A stretch of 64,000 nt of DNA from an uncultured Cycloclasticus sp. (GCA_913060865.1 CAJXTU010000002.1:62001-126000), one strand, 5' to 3'. Positions 27,110 to 38,183 are shown, counted from the first letter of the stretch. The notes: generated from the letters alone by a model not told the origin. Numbers and translations: made by a program.

Positions 27110-27137
27110 GCGTCTTTTAAACTAAAAAACTCTATTC

Positions 27138-27440
27138 ATGGTTAAACATATTGTTTTATGGACTCTGCACGATAATGCCGAGGGCAACACTAAGCAACAA
27201 AATGCATTATTGGCAAAAAACCGCTTAGAAGCATTAAAAGAATACATTACCGACATTATTGAAATCGAAGTGGGTATCACCCATATTGGCCAAGGCAGCT
27301 CTGTAGATATGGCGCTGTATTCCACTTTTGAAAATGAAGCTGCGCTTAAACGCTACCAAGCTCACCCTGAGCACCAAAAGGTATTACCTTTCATTACGTC
27401 CACTCGCCACGTTATTGATGATGAGGTGTCACCCGTATGA
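27138..27440 (+). CDS. Dabb family protein (stress-responsive A/B barrel)
   Basis: 100 aa, single Dabb domain: MVKHIVLWTLHD, a helix with LEALKEYITDIIEIEVGITHI, then DMALYSTFENEAALKRYQAHPEHQKVLPFI. The YQAHPEHQ motif is diagnostic. Such dimeric barrels range from stress proteins to small cyclases, so the role here is open. The stop overlaps the next start (ATGA). Confidence 0.9.
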   Translation: MVKHIVLWTLHDNAEGNTKQQNALLAKNRLEALKEYITDIIEIEVGITHIGQGSSVDMALYSTFENEAALKRYQAHPEHQKVLPFITSTRHVIDDEVSPV

Positions 27441-27643
27441 ATTCTAGCGACTTCGGTTTATGGGCTATGCTAGCTTTTTGGGCCAGCGCCATTGGTGGAA
27501 TATACCTGGCAGTGCAATGGGCCAACAAGAAAGGTAAAAAAAGCCCTGCACCACGTGACGTGATGATTAAATCGCTCGATAAACGGTTAGCTGAAGGTGA
27601 AATAACGCCGGAGGAATACCAACGGCGATTAAAAGACTTATAA
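27437..27643 (+). CDS. Small membrane protein with SHOCT motif
   Basis: 68 aa. One membrane helix (about 8-26, LWAMLAFWASAIGGIYLAVQW), a basic linker, then a C-terminal SHOCT segment LDKRLAEGEITPEEYQRRLKDL. SHOCT motifs are thought to mediate oligomerisation or protein contacts. It is translationally coupled to the Dabb gene. The function is unknown. Confidence 0.8.
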   Translation: MNSSDFGLWAMLAFWASAIGGIYLAVQWANKKGKKSPAPRDVMIKSLDKRLAEGEITPEEYQRRLKDL

Positions 27644-27649
27644 GCCTTA

Positions 27650-30600
27650 CTAGCCCACCCACTTTCTCGCATTCCGGAACATTCTTAACCACGCACCATC
27701 TTCACCCCATTCTTCAGGTGACCAACTATTTTGTACTGTTCTAAAACAACGTTCTGGATGCGGCATCATAATCGTAAAACGCCCGTCATCTGTCGTTAAA
27801 CCCGTAACCCCTTGCGCTGACCCATTCGGGTTAAATGGGAACTGCTCGGTCACCTCACCTTCGTGATCAATATAGCGTAAAGCAACATGGCCTTTTTCAT
27901 TCACGTTGACATATTCCGCCCGGCCTTCACCATGCGCTACAGCAACAGGCATTTGCGAACCTTCCATTCCTGTTAGTAAAACAGAGGGCGACTGCTGAAT
28001 TTCAACCATCGCCACTCGCGCTTCAAACTGCTCAGATTCATTTCTAACAAAATGAGGCCAAGCCTGAGCACCCGGAATAAGTTCGCGTAAATTAGACAGC
28101 ATTTGACAACCGTTACACACTCCTAAGCCAAACGTATCGGTGCGATTAAAGAAGTCGCTAAACGTCGTGCGAGCACGCTCGTTAAATAAGATCGACTTCG
28201 CCCAACCTTCACCGGCACCTAATACATCACCATAAGAGAATCCACCGCACGCCGCCAAGCCAACAAATTCAGACAAATCTTTCTGCCCTGAAATAAGCTC
28301 ACTCATGTGAATATCAATCGATTCAAAGCCTGCTTTATCAAAAGCCGCCGCCATCTCCACATGCCCATTAACGCCTTGTTCGCGTAATATCGCCACTTTT
28401 GGACGCTCATTTGAGGAATCTAACTTACTAACTATGTTTTCCTTTGGGTTAAAACTTAAATGGCTAAATAACCCTGTGTCTTCATTATTAACAATTCGAT
28501 CAAATTCTTGTTGCGCACAATGAGGGTTATCTCTTAACGACTGGAGTCTGTACGATGTTTCCGACCATGCCTGTTGTAAATCGGCACGCGACTCCTCCAA
28601 AACTGTTTCCCCAGCCTGCGTTACAACGATGCGCTGAAACGAATACGCTGTGCCTATAACAGACACGCAATCGGCCATGCCTTGCTGTTTAAATGCTTCT
28701 AATACAGAAGCTTCATGTGCTTTAGACACCTGAATAACAGCACCTAGCTCTTCATTAAATAAACAACTAAGCACATCGCCTTCAATATCTACGATTGCAC
28801 CACAACGACCTGCAAATGTCATTTCACATAAAGTCGCCCATAAACCACCATCTGAGCGATCATGGTAGGCCATCAGTTTTCCGTCTTCATTGAGCTGCTG
28901 TATTGTGTTAAAAAAGCCTTTGAACACATTAGCATCATCTAAATCAGGTACAGATTTGCCCATCATTTGTTGCGTTTGAGCTAGCACGGAACCGCCCATA
29001 CGGTTTTTACCGGCTCCTAAGTCAATCAAAATTAAACTATTATCAATGTCTGTTTTTAACTCTGGCGTGAGCGTTTTACGTACATCTTTAACGGGAGAAA
29101 ATGCTGTAATAATGAGTGAAAGAGGTGAACTCACTACTTTTTCATTACCGTCTTCTTTCCACGCCATTTTCATCGACATAGAATCTTTACCCACAGGAAT
29201 CGCAAGTCCTAAGGCTGGACACAATTCCATGCCCACTGTTTTTACCGTATCAAACAAGGATGCATCTTCACCCGCTTCACCGCAAGCCGCCATCCAGTTA
29301 GCAGATAAGCAGACTTCATCTAGGCTTTTAATGTTTGATGCTGCTAGGTTTGTTAACGCCTCACCTATCGCCATTCTTCCTGATGCGGGGCCATCAATTA
29401 GCGCCAATGGTGTACGTTCACCCAACGACATGGCTTCGCCTGTGTAATGATTAAAACCACTCGTCGTTACGGCCACATCTGCCACTGGAATCTGCCAAGG
29501 GCCCACCATTTGATCACGCGCAACTAAGCCCGTTACTGAACGATCACCGATATGGATAAGGAATGATTTGTCCGCAACGGCTGGAAAACGCAAGACGTCA
29601 AAGGCAGCCTTTTTTAAATCAAACGCGTCTGCATCGAAGGCCGGCACATTGCTTTGAACATGACTAACAGAACGTTCCATTTTTGGCGGCTTACCAAATA
29701 ATAACGACATGGGTAAGTCGATGGGTTGGTTATCAAACAACGTATCATTCAATACCAGTTGTTCTTCAGCTGTCGCCTCACCGATGTGGGCAAATAAACA
29801 GCGTTCACGCGCGCATAACTGTTTAAACTCTTCTAATCGGTCGGCTTTTAAGGCTACAACATATCGCTCTTGCGATTCATTACACCAAATTTGCATCGGC
29901 GATAAACTGCTATCGGCGCATAAAATATCGCGCAGTTCAAAACGGCCGCCTAAGTCACAATCGTGAATAATTTCAGGCACCGCATTAGATAAGCCACCCG
30001 CACCCACATCATGAATGGAGATAACGGGTGTGTTATCACCCATTGCATTACACGCCTCTATCACCTCTTGGCAACGGCGTTGCATTTCGGGGTTTTCGCG
30101 TTGAACGGAGGCAAAATCTAACTCTTCAGAGCCTTCACTAGAGGTTTGTGAAGAGGCCGCGCCACCGCCTAAACCAATCAACATAGCAGGCCCACCCAAT
30201 ACGATAATGGGCGAACCGGGTTCAATTTTTTGCTTTAACGCGTGCATTGGACGAACTGAACCAACCCCACCTGCGAGCATAATCGGTTTGTGATAGCCTC
30301 TTGCTTTTTGCTTATTCGTTTCCGGTACATCTTGTTCAAATGTTCGGAAATAACCAGTTAGGTTTGGGCGCCCAAATTCATTATTAAACGCTGCTCCACC
30401 AAGTGGCCCTTCGAGCATAATATCAAGTGCTGACGCAATACGATCAGGCTTGCCGATACATTGTTCCCACGGTTGTGAAAATTCTGGAATATTAAGATGT
30501 GAGACTGTAAAGCCGGTTAAACCTGCTTTAGTACGCGAGCCTCGACCAGTTGCGCCTTCATCACGAATTTCACCACCGGAACCCGTTGCCGCACCAGGGT

Positions 30601-31507
30601 ATGGTGAAATAGCCGTTGGATGGTTATGTGTTTCTACTTTCATTAAGTATGGCACGTGCTCTTCCACAAAGTGGTACGAGCGACTGTCAGGATCGCGAAT
30701 CAACACATCCGCATCACTGCCTTCTGCCACCGCCGCATTATCGCTGTATTTTGAAATAATCCCTTTCGGGCTGTGCTTGGCGGTATTTTTAATCATGCCG
30801 AACAAGGTTTCTTCTTGTTGCTCACCATCTATTTCCCAATCAGCATTGAATATTTTATGTCGACAATGTTCGGAGTTTGCCTGCGCAAACATCATCAATT
30901 CAATGTCATTCGGGTTCCTACCTAGGGCTGTGAAATTATCAACCAAATAATCAATTTCATCGATTGATAAAGCCAATCCCATTGTTTTATTAGCCGATAC
31001 TAAAGCCTGCTTGCCCTCAGCTAAAATATCAACAGACGCCAACATACCCGGAGCGGCATGAACAAACATATCATCAGCTTGTTGGCCTTCACGCAATACA
31101 CGTTCCGTCATGCGATCATGTAGCAGCTCACCCACTTCTACAAGCTGTTGTTCGGTAAGCTCACCTTGTACGTAATAAGCAATACCACGTTCCAATCTAT
31201 TGATTTGTGCTAGACCACAATGCTGTGCAATATCCGTTGCTTTGCTTGACCAAGGCGATAAGGTACTGGCCCGTGGCACAACCAATAAGCGCGTTCCTAC
31301 ATGCTCAATACCATCACTTTTAGGCCCATAGGTTAAAACACGTTTCAGCGTATCTAAGTCGTTGCCTGACAAAGTCCCCTCTACATCAGCGAAATGAATA
31401 TACTCTGCGCTAATATCGCTAACCTGCTGGACTGTTTGTGTGATTTTATTTAATAAGCGTTGTTTACGAAAAGCGGATAACGCTTTGCTGCCAATGAGTT
31501 CAAGCAT
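27650..31507 (-). CDS. purL: Phosphoribosylformylglycinamidine synthase PurL, large single-chain form
   Basis: Fourth step of purine synthesis: FGAR plus glutamine and ATP to FGAM. 1285 aa, the long gammaproteobacterial form with all parts fused: an N-terminal PurS-like region, a linker, two AIR-synthase-like halves ([34 protein letters not shown] is the ATP/substrate site) and a C-terminal glutaminase with nucleophile VCNGCQM, then HGEGRAEY and MPHPERCF. No residue loss is seen. Its 3' end is convergent with the SHOCT gene, 6 bases apart. Confidence 0.99.
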   Translation of the reverse strand: MLELIGSKALSAFRKQRLLNKITQTVQQVSDISAEYIHFADVEGTLSGNDLDTLKRVLTYGPKSDGIEHVGTRLLVVPRASTLSPWSSKATDIAQHCGLAQINRLERGIAYYVQGELTEQQLVEVGELLHDRMTERVLREGQQADDMFVHAAPGMLASVDILAEGKQALVSANKTMGLALSIDEIDYLVDNFTALGRNPNDIELMMFAQANSEHCRHKIFNADWEIDGEQQEETLFGMIKNTAKHSPKGIISKYSDNAAVAEGSDADVLIRDPDSRSYHFVEEHVPYLMKVETHNHPTAISPYPGAATGSGGEIRDEGATGRGSRTKAGLTGFTVSHLNIPEFSQPWEQCIGKPDRIASALDIMLEGPLGGAAFNNEFGRPNLTGYFRTFEQDVPETNKQKARGYHKPIMLAGGVGSVRPMHALKQKIEPGSPIIVLGGPAMLIGLGGGAASSQTSSEGSEELDFASVQRENPEMQRRCQEVIEACNAMGDNTPVISIHDVGAGGLSNAVPEIIHDCDLGGRFELRDILCADSSLSPMQIWCNESQERYVVALKADRLEEFKQLCARERCLFAHIGEATAEEQLVLNDTLFDNQPIDLPMSLLFGKPPKMERSVSHVQSNVPAFDADAFDLKKAAFDVLRFPAVADKSFLIHIGDRSVTGLVARDQMVGPWQIPVADVAVTTSGFNHYTGEAMSLGERTPLALIDGPASGRMAIGEALTNLAASNIKSLDEVCLSANWMAACGEAGEDASLFDTVKTVGMELCPALGLAIPVGKDSMSMKMAWKEDGNEKVVSSPLSLIITAFSPVKDVRKTLTPELKTDIDNSLILIDLGAGKNRMGGSVLAQTQQMMGKSVPDLDDANVFKGFFNTIQQLNEDGKLMAYHDRSDGGLWATLCEMTFAGRCGAIVDIEGDVLSCLFNEELGAVIQVSKAHEASVLEAFKQQGMADCVSVIGTAYSFQRIVVTQAGETVLEESRADLQQAWSETSYRLQSLRDNPHCAQQEFDRIVNNEDTGLFSHLSFNPKENIVSKLDSSNERPKVAILREQGVNGHVEMAAAFDKAGFESIDIHMSELISGQKDLSEFVGLAACGGFSYGDVLGAGEGWAKSILFNERARTTFSDFFNRTDTFGLGVCNGCQMLSNLRELIPGAQAWPHFVRNESEQFEARVAMVEIQQSPSVLLTGMEGSQMPVAVAHGEGRAEYVNVNEKGHVALRYIDHEGEVTEQFPFNPNGSAQGVTGLTTDDGRFTIMMPHPERCFRTVQNSWSPEEWGEDGAWLRMFRNARKWVG

Positions 31508-31628
31508 GTGGAGTCTCTTTACTTTTAATGTTTGTTGTTATGTCCCAAGGACATTAATTTCATATTGGTATTTAATTCGACGTTCACCCTAGCGGGCAAC
31601 CATCTCATCCATGTGTATAAATGACACA

Positions 31629-32387
31629 TCACCCAGCTAACGTACACCAGGGTAAACCTTCGTCTTGGTCGATAACGTTTAACCAAGCCCGATCACACTC
31701 AATAGCCTGACTCACACTGTCTAGTACGAGTTCATGACTATTATTCTTTTCGCTGACATGCGCCAATACTAAGTGCTGTAAGCGGTCTGTATTTAGGCGC
31801 TGCAATAAACCAATCGCCTGTTGATTATCTAAATGCCCCCAATCACCCATAACACGTCGTTTTAGTGATTCGGGATAAGCCCCATTCAGCAACATATCTC
31901 GGTCATAGTTACACTCAAGCAACAACGCATCGCAATCCATTAATACATCAACCATATGTTGCGTGATAGAGCCGGTATCGGTCATAACGCCTAGCTTTAA
32001 GTTATTCGACCGAAATACGAACTGTGTCGGTTCACGTGCATCATGCGGCACTAAAACAGGTTCTATTGAAATATCACCTAATTCAAAACTTTTATGGCTA
32101 TTAAAGCATTGCACTGAATCAATGTTTTTGATCATCGCGCCCGTACCATGACTGGCCCAAACAGGAATATTGTAACGACGTGCATATCGAGCGACACCAC
32201 CCACATGATCACCGTGCTCGTGGGTAACAAGAATCGCACTAATATCTTTTCCAGAAACGCCCAAGCGCTCCATCCGTTTGTCGGTTTCCTTTATAGAAAA
32301 ACCATTATCAATCATCAACGTAGTCTCGTCGAACTGGACCAGTGTAGAGTTACCCCGACTACCGCTACCTAGCGATGCAAATCTCAA
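31629..32387 (-). CDS. MBL-fold metallohydrolase (YycJ/WalJ-like)
   Basis: 252 aa with the motif THEHGDHVGG (His56, His58, Asp60, His61) and later GVMTDTG, plus ECNYD and HVS ligands, a complete two-metal site. Proteins of this type, encoded after bamC in many gammaproteobacteria, are thought to be cytoplasmic phosphodiesterases or nucleases; the substrate is unknown. Its start overlaps the bamC stop (ATGA), so it is in the dapA-bamC operon. Confidence 0.88.
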   Translation of the reverse strand: MRFASLGSGSRGNSTLVQFDETTLMIDNGFSIKETDKRMERLGVSGKDISAILVTHEHGDHVGGVARYARRYNIPVWASHGTGAMIKNIDSVQCFNSHKSFELGDISIEPVLVPHDAREPTQFVFRSNNLKLGVMTDTGSITQHMVDVLMDCDALLLECNYDRDMLLNGAYPESLKRRVMGDWGHLDNQQAIGLLQRLNTDRLQHLVLAHVSEKNNSHELVLDSVSQAIECDRAWLNVIDQDEGLPWCTLAG

Positions 32388-33004
32388 GGTGCAAACTGAT
32401 CCAATAAATCTGTTAGCAAGGTTTTAGAAGCCAAGTTATCTATACGAACTTTTTCCTCATCCAACACACGAATGGCAATACCACCTTCGGCACGTTTTAG
32501 CTCCAGCACATACACCTCGGTGTCAGCCTTTTTCCAAAAAGATAAACTTGAAAGCATACTGCTTGAGCCATCATCTTTCGCAATATTTAAATAAACCTGA
32601 TTTGATTGGCGGTTTTTATCTTCAATGTCATAGCCTTTCTCATCCAGTGCGCTGATTGTTTTACGCCATGCATTACGCAAACTATCACGGACGAGCAGAT
32701 AGCTATCCACTCCATTTTGTATTAGCTCAGCACTCGGCTGAAGGTCACTTAACGGTGTTGTTTCAACAACCGCAGTATCCGTTGGCATTTCAATCCTTTT
32801 TTTCGCGCCACCATCATATTCATCTTTAATCGTTCCGCCCGACAAACCTGGTGGCACTTCTAAAGAAGGTAACTCATGGGCTTTTTTATACTCATCTCTT
32901 TGATCTATAAAAACATCATCGACTGAAGGCATCAGCCCGCACGCACCCAATAGGCTTGCTAGCATGACGGTTGATGTTAATCTAACTATTGCTTTAATTT
33001 TCAT
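32384..33004 (-). CDS. bamC: Outer-membrane assembly lipoprotein BamC, short form
   Basis: Part of the BAM complex that inserts beta-barrel proteins. 206 aa: signal peptide with LLGAC lipobox (Cys22), an unstructured N-terminal stretch that clamps BamD (DQRDEYKKAHELPSLEVPPGLS), then one helix-grip domain (residues about 90-205, LVRDSLRNAWRKTISALDEKGYDIEDKNRQSNQVYLNI). The second helix-grip domain of the roughly 344-aa E. coli protein is absent. Its position directly after dapA is the classic gene order. Confidence 0.9.
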   Translation of the reverse strand: MKIKAIVRLTSTVMLASLLGACGLMPSVDDVFIDQRDEYKKAHELPSLEVPPGLSGGTIKDEYDGGAKKRIEMPTDTAVVETTPLSDLQPSAELIQNGVDSYLLVRDSLRNAWRKTISALDEKGYDIEDKNRQSNQVYLNIAKDDGSSSMLSSLSFWKKADTEVYVLELKRAEGGIAIRVLDEEKVRIDNLASKTLLTDLLDQFAP

Positions 33005-33022
33005 TATTTTAACTCTTTAGGT

Positions 33023-33904
33023 TTATTCGGCGGCCAGCATGGCTTTTTTAACGACCTCTTCATACTCTGGGCTTAGCCACGTCATCGGTAAACGAATTCC
33101 TTTTTCGATTAAGCCTAACTCATTGACCGCCCATTTCACCGGAATCGGGCTCGATTGAACAAATAAATCATGGTGCAAAGGCTGGAGTGTTTTGTCGATA
33201 GCTCGGGCGCCTTCAGCATCCCCCGCTAATGCTTTGATACACATTTGATGGTTTTTTGCGGGGGCGACATTACCCGTTACTGTAATTGACCCTTTGGCGC
33301 CCATTAAAATTAAGTCACACGATGTTGCATCATCACCCGAATAAACAGCAAAATTATCATCGCTTAAATCAATCAAGGCTTGGCCGACCGCCAGGTCACC
33401 CGTCGCATCTTTCACGCCAATAATATTTGGAATATGTTTCAGTTGTGCAACTGTTTCAGGCAGCATATTACACGCCGTTCTTCCCGGCACATTATATAAA
33501 ATTTGTGGAATATCTACCGCTTCGGCAATGGCTTTGTAATGTAGCACCAAACCTTCCTGCGTTGGCTTATTGTAATAAGGCGTTACCAGCAAACAAGCAT
33601 CGGCACCTGCTTGAGCTGCACAGCGTGTTAAATCAATCGCCTCTGTTGTTGAGTTTGCGCCCGTTCCAGCAATCACCGGTATGCGGCCAGCGGCTATAGT
33701 GACTACCTGACGGATGATTTGGCAATGCTCTTTTTCATTTAACGTTGCGGACTCACCCGTTGTTCCCATTGCGACGATGGCATCAGTGCCTTGTGCAATG
33801 TGAAATTCAACTAACTGGCGCAAACTCGGCTCATCTAGCGAGCCGTCTTCATGCATAGGGGTAACGAGTGCAACAATACTGCCTTGAAACATAGTTGAGT
33901 CCAA
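33023..33904 (-). CDS. dapA: 4-Hydroxy-tetrahydrodipicolinate synthase DapA
   Basis: Condenses pyruvate with aspartate semialdehyde, the first committed step to lysine and meso-diaminopimelate. 293 aa, TIM barrel. The GTTGESATL loop, the Tyr of YNVPGRTACNM and the Schiff-base Lys in IGVKDATGD are all present. It is first in a dapA-bamC-MBL operon; bamC begins 18 bases after its stop. Divergent from bcp. Confidence 0.98.
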   Translation of the reverse strand: MDSTMFQGSIVALVTPMHEDGSLDEPSLRQLVEFHIAQGTDAIVAMGTTGESATLNEKEHCQIIRQVVTIAAGRIPVIAGTGANSTTEAIDLTRCAAQAGADACLLVTPYYNKPTQEGLVLHYKAIAEAVDIPQILYNVPGRTACNMLPETVAQLKHIPNIIGVKDATGDLAVGQALIDLSDDNFAVYSGDDATSCDLILMGAKGSITVTGNVAPAKNHQMCIKALAGDAEGARAIDKTLQPLHHDLFVQSSPIPVKWAVNELGLIEKGIRLPMTWLSPEYEEVVKKAMLAAE

Positions 33905-34037
33905 TTTTAACGAAAATTTAATGACTATATTTTAAATAGCCACGGTCAGCGGATCATTATACATACATCAATGCTGCAACTAAAAACCAGTCTGCTAAAA
34001 TACTGTCAAAATCAGCCACTTTATAAGGTCATTTCAC

Positions 34038-34511
34038 ATGAATACTGTAGAACTCAATCAGACTGTGCCAGAATTTTCTTGCGCCACAACCGCCGAAGAG
34101 GCATTAACGCTAAGCAGCCTTAAAGGCAAAAACATCGTCATCTACTTTTACCCTAAGGACAACACTCCCGGTTGCACGCAGGAAGGGCAAGACTTCCGCG
34201 ATGCCTACAGCGAGTTTCAAGCCGCTAACACTGAAATTTTTGGCGTCTCTCGTGACTCTGTTCGCGTCCATACCGGCTTTAAAACAAAACATAATTTTCC
34301 ATTCGAACTGATCAGCGATCCTGATGAGTCTTTATGTAAACTGTTTGACGTCATAAAGCTTAAAAAGCTCTACGGTAAGGAACATATGGGCATTGAGCGC
34401 AGCACCTTCCTCATCAATACCGACGGTGTATTAACTCACGAGTGGCGCAAAGTTAAAGTAAAAGAACACGTCGCTGAAGTATTAACCGCCGCAAAGGCTC
34501 TTAATACTTAA
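34038..34511 (+). CDS. bcp: Thioredoxin-dependent peroxiredoxin Bcp/PrxQ
   Basis: 157 aa hydroperoxide reductase. The peroxidatic Cys46 is in YPKDNTPGCTQEGQDFRD. The resolving Cys that E. coli Bcp has five residues on is replaced by Gln, so resolution must use another Cys (Cys100 is a candidate) or an external thiol. The remaining LISDPDESLCKLFDV and GIERSTFLI are typical. Its 3' end overlaps the convergent BON-protein gene by 4 bases. Confidence 0.95.
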   Translation: MNTVELNQTVPEFSCATTAEEALTLSSLKGKNIVIYFYPKDNTPGCTQEGQDFRDAYSEFQAANTEIFGVSRDSVRVHTGFKTKHNFPFELISDPDESLCKLFDVIKLKKLYGKEHMGIERSTFLINTDGVLTHEWRKVKVKEHVAEVLTAAKALNT

Positions 34512-35206
34512 AACCGAAATAAAGGCACAACCTTTTCTACCCCTCTCATAGCCTCAACAAACCGCGCGGCTTGCTGCGCGGTTTGTTGACTTAATTGATC
34601 ACCCAATAAATAGACATATTTATCCGACACGACTACTTTAATCGTATCCGCTCTATCGATGATAGCCGCGTGTAATAACTGATTAACGATCGTTGCGCGA
34701 AGTAAATCATCGTCACTTTGCTCTGTTTCACTCATCGGTGTTGAAACACGAACTTCATTATAAAACCGGTTCACGGTACTGCATTCTTCTGCTGTTTTTA
34801 AATTGAAGCGCCGTCTATCATTGGCCGCTTTTTTAGAGGCTTTTTCTCCGCATACTTGAGCATTCGACGGCTCTACATGGTTAATATCACCCTGCGTCCA
34901 CTGTAAGTGCGCCGCATCAAGAACTAAACGCTGAACTTTGTCTTTTAGCTCCTGGGTTGTTGCTTGCCCAGCAATCAGGACTGAATTACGGTTTCTAGAG
35001 ACAATAATATGGGTATTTTCCCTCAGCATCTCATTGCGTAAAAGAGCGGACTCAACATTGAATTCAAATGCCGCATCTTTTAACTGACCCTCTACACCGG
35101 TAGCATTATCTTCAAAAAATCTATCGGTAAGGGCTGATAACTCAAATGCCTGAGCAGAGGTTGTAGCAAAAATTGACGCGCAAAAAATAGCTTGCAACAG
35201 TTTCAT
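34508..35206 (-). CDS. Exported BON-domain protein
   Basis: 232 aa from the ATG at 35206 with AAAGGA upstream; the 16 extra residues in the ORF track overlap perM. The signal peptide is cut after AQA. Two BON repeats can be seen: LRNEMLRENTHIIVSRNRNSVLIAGQATTQELKDKVQRLVLDAAH with NRFYNEVRV, and LRATIVNQLLHAAIIDRADTIKVVVSDKYVYLLGDQLSQQTAQQAARFVEAMRGVEKVV. BON domains bind membranes or phospholipids. It is probably a periplasmic or outer-membrane-associated stress protein, like OsmY/DolP (inference). Confidence 0.85.
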   Translation of the reverse strand: MKLLQAIFCASIFATTSAQAFELSALTDRFFEDNATGVEGQLKDAAFEFNVESALLRNEMLRENTHIIVSRNRNSVLIAGQATTQELKDKVQRLVLDAAHLQWTQGDINHVEPSNAQVCGEKASKKAANDRRRFNLKTAEECSTVNRFYNEVRVSTPMSETEQSDDDLLRATIVNQLLHAAIIDRADTIKVVVSDKYVYLLGDQLSQQTAQQAARFVEAMRGVEKVVPLFRF

Positions 35207-35228
35207 GGGTGTCCTTTGTAAATTTAAA

Positions 35229-36299
35229 TTATTCGATCTGGTTATTTGCTGCATTATAACGAGTTGGCCATGCCACTAAAACCGCCTGTACCAAAGTTGC
35301 GAGTGGAATTGCAAAAAATACGCCCCAAAAACCCCATATACCGCCAAAAAACAAAATGGCGACAATAATCGCGACGGGGTGAATATTAACCACTTCTGAA
35401 AACAGCAACGGCACCAACACATAACCATCTAGTGCTTGAATTATTAAAAAAATGCTCATCAAATAAACAAACTCATTTCCCCACTGCCACTGCACATAGG
35501 CCACCAATAGCACGGGGATCGTCACCACCGTTGCGCCAACGTAAGGCACCAGAACAGACAAGCCCACCAAGAAACTAAGCAACACGGCGTAGTTTAAACC
35601 TAATAAACTAAAGGCAATAAAGCAGACTACCCAAACAATTAAAATCTCCCAAATTTTACCTCTAACGTAATTGGCAACCTGTTCATTCACAGTCGACCAC
35701 ACTTCTGTCGTCAAACGCCTATTACTAGGAAGAAAACTAGCAAACCATTGCGTGATTTCTTGTTTATCCATTAGAAAAAAGAACACCATCATGGGCACCA
35801 AGAGTAGGTAAATAATTAACGCAACAACATTTAAGACTGACGCCGCCGAAAAGGATAATAAACTCTGCCCATATTTAATCGCCTCAGAACTAACTTGATC
35901 AAAAATCAACTTAACTTGATCTTCGGTAATAAAATTGGGGTATTTTTCTGGTAACGCCGTAAACAAATGAACACCTTGATTGAGCATCGTTGGTAACTGC
36001 TGAGCCAATTGAACCGTTTGTATTGATAGCAAGGGAATAAGCCCAAAAACCATGTATGACAACAGCGCCATAAATAAACTAAACGAGGCGATGACCGCCA
36101 ATTTTCTAGACAAGCCCAGTGTTTGAAATTTGGCGACCATACCTTCTAGCAGGTAAGCAATAACGATGCTCGCCAGCACGGGTGATAGAACATCACCAAC
36201 CCACAAAATAGCTAAAAGCCCAACTAGCAATGTGCCTACCAAGGCTAATGCTTCAGAGTTTCCCAGTACTCGATTAAACCATTGTTTTATATTTTCCAT
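35229..36299 (-). CDS. perM: AI-2E family permease (PerM-like)
   Basis: 356 aa inner-membrane protein with about eight helices. The family pattern includes WVGDVLSPVLASIVIAYLLEGMV, VPMMVFFFLMDKQEI, LNYAVLLSFLVGLSVLVPYVGA and HPVAIIVAILFFGGIWGFWGVFFAIPLATLVQAV near the C-terminus. Family members act as transporters or antiporters with varied substrates; the name AI-2E does not prove autoinducer export. The BON gene follows on the same strand 22 bases later. Confidence 0.88.
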   Translation of the reverse strand: MENIKQWFNRVLGNSEALALVGTLLVGLLAILWVGDVLSPVLASIVIAYLLEGMVAKFQTLGLSRKLAVIASFSLFMALLSYMVFGLIPLLSIQTVQLAQQLPTMLNQGVHLFTALPEKYPNFITEDQVKLIFDQVSSEAIKYGQSLLSFSAASVLNVVALIIYLLLVPMMVFFFLMDKQEITQWFASFLPSNRRLTTEVWSTVNEQVANYVRGKIWEILIVWVVCFIAFSLLGLNYAVLLSFLVGLSVLVPYVGATVVTIPVLLVAYVQWQWGNEFVYLMSIFLIIQALDGYVLVPLLFSEVVNIHPVAIIVAILFFGGIWGFWGVFFAIPLATLVQAVLVAWPTRYNAANNQIE

Positions 36300-37292
36300 A
36301 GAGCGCCTACTTAATTCTTAGATCATCACTTGTTACTAGCCAACCCGCCCAACATTACCCACTCCGTGAGCCAACATATAATAAACACCATATTCACAAA
36401 CCCTAATAACGAGCTAACCCACTTAAAGTATTCAGAGGGTACAATGTAGGCTAACCACCTGCTAAAGCGAAGTCTTACATATCATAACCTGATTTCCTTG
36501 ACCTCATCGCCAACAAAAATATCACTAAAACCGTTCAATGCAGTCCTGCCAAAGCAGATAGACACAAAGAGCTTTAATTGATAGTTGCTAAGTTCTAGCT
36601 ATATTGCAATGATATGCAAGCCACCAACAAGACCACGGGCAACCAAAATCAAATAATAAACCACATAAAAGACTTTAATAAAACAATCCATAACCAACAG
36701 CATATAAAAGCCCGATTAATATTTTAGCAGCGGTTATTCGCACTTTCCTCATACCCACTTCTTGCTAGGTTAATACCAATAGCGCGTTTAGCTAGTATAG
36801 TCTTAAGCTCGATAAAACTTTACAGCCCGCCAAAAGATAACGAAACTTATCACTCTAAAATGACCCAACCATTTTAATGTTTTCCTCTTCCAAAAAAGTT
36901 ATTTATGCGGCGCTTATGGGCAACCGTCTTATTTCTATCACCAAATTTATCGCCGTCTTCTATTCCGGGAGCTCCGCCACCCTATCAGAAGGGAGGGGAC
37001 ATTCCTTAGTTGACACGGGCAACATAGATTTACAGATCAAACAGAACTGTCCGCGCGTCAACCTCAAACGTGTATTCATTGAAGCAGAAGTATGGAGCAC
37101 TCTTACAGCGGAACACCAAAATAATTAAGGGTTTGATTATTGATGAACGATTTAGCACGAACACTAAAAGAAGCCCAATGATGTCTATCATGTAACGACA
37201 ACCAACTTGAGCTTTTTAATTAATAATAAAGATATTAAGAAGTGACAAACTTTTCGCACCGTTGCTGCTTGGCATTTATGGCGAACACTCGA
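36300..37292. other. About 1 kb without a credible gene
   Basis: This is the largest empty stretch of the window. One 83-codon ORF exists (36877-37128) but it has no family resemblance, no ribosome site and a composition unlike its neighbours. I see no tRNA, no strong hairpin terminator and no transposase remnant in any frame. It may hold an old decayed gene, a small RNA or the promoter of perM. Confidence 0.5.
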
Positions 37293-38183
37293 CTAGTTAA
37301 CTGCACTTTTTCGCAGGTTTATTTGTAACAACAAACCCCCAACAATCAGCGCAGCTCCAATTCCTAGCGTTACCGTAAACGGCTCATCTAACCATAAAGT
37401 AGATGACAGGATGCCCATTAATGGCACCATTAAAAATCCTAACGAAACAGTCATGGCGGGTAAAATTTGAGTCACACGCATTGAAGCCCACTGCGCCAAT
37501 GCTGTCGCCATCACCCCGTTATAAAGTAAAATCATGATCAACTCTGAACTCCAAATAACAGGCCGTGTCGTTGAAAACCAGGCATAAGGAACTACAATCA
37601 TTAAGGCCACTATAATCTGCCAAGGCGTTAGCTCCAACACACTACCTTTCCATTGATGCTTCCTGATATGTAAAATTGACAACGCCCACACCAATGCAGC
37701 CACTAATAAGAGCACATTTCCCTTTACCACCGAGGCATCACTCCAGTCAAAACCCAGCGGGTTAAATAACGCTAACAAACCACAAAGCCCAATACCGGCA
37801 CCCACTAGTTTAAGTCGAGACATTGGCTCTTTTAAAAAGAAATACGCGCCAGGCGTAACCCACAACGGCGTGGTATAAGCTAATAACGCTGCTCTTCCAG
37901 CATTCACTTCGGCTAGCCCTACGTTTATTAGGGTGACAAAGATGGCAAACTGCATCACACCCACGCCGAAGACAATGGGTATATCCTGCTTATGCGGCCA
38001 TTTCAAACGCCCCAAAAATAACAGTAAAAGTGAAATCGCAACTAATGCAATACTCAACCTAGCCGCCGTAAACCATAGCGGATCTATTGACCTTAGGCCA
38101 ATCTTCATAATGGGCCAATTTGACCCCCAGATCACTACAACCAACACCAGTAAAAACCAAGCGGAAGATAATACCTTTTTCAC
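37293..38183 (-). CDS. EamA/DMT family transporter
   Basis: 296 aa with ten predicted membrane helices in two EamA halves. The first half contains WGSNWPIMKIGLRSIDPLWFTAARLSIALVAI, and the second WALSILHIRKHQWKGSVLELTPWQIIVALMIVVPYAWFS with PLMGILSSTLWLDEPFTVTLGIGAALIVGGL. Members export or import amino acids, nucleosides and other metabolites; the substrate is not predictable. Divergently arranged with the thioesterase gene. Confidence 0.88.
   Translation of the reverse strand: MKKVLSSAWFLLVLVVVIWGSNWPIMKIGLRSIDPLWFTAARLSIALVAISLLLLFLGRLKWPHKQDIPIVFGVGVMQFAIFVTLINVGLAEVNAGRAALLAYTTPLWVTPGAYFFLKEPMSRLKLVGAGIGLCGLLALFNPLGFDWSDASVVKGNVLLLVAALVWALSILHIRKHQWKGSVLELTPWQIIVALMIVVPYAWFSTTRPVIWSSELIMILLYNGVMATALAQWASMRVTQILPAMTVSLGFLMVPLMGILSSTLWLDEPFTVTLGIGAALIVGGLLLQINLRKSAVN

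Noticed and set aside
36877-37128. 83-aa ORF in the 1 kb gap
   Set aside because: No ribosome site, no family pattern, unusual composition; most likely chance.
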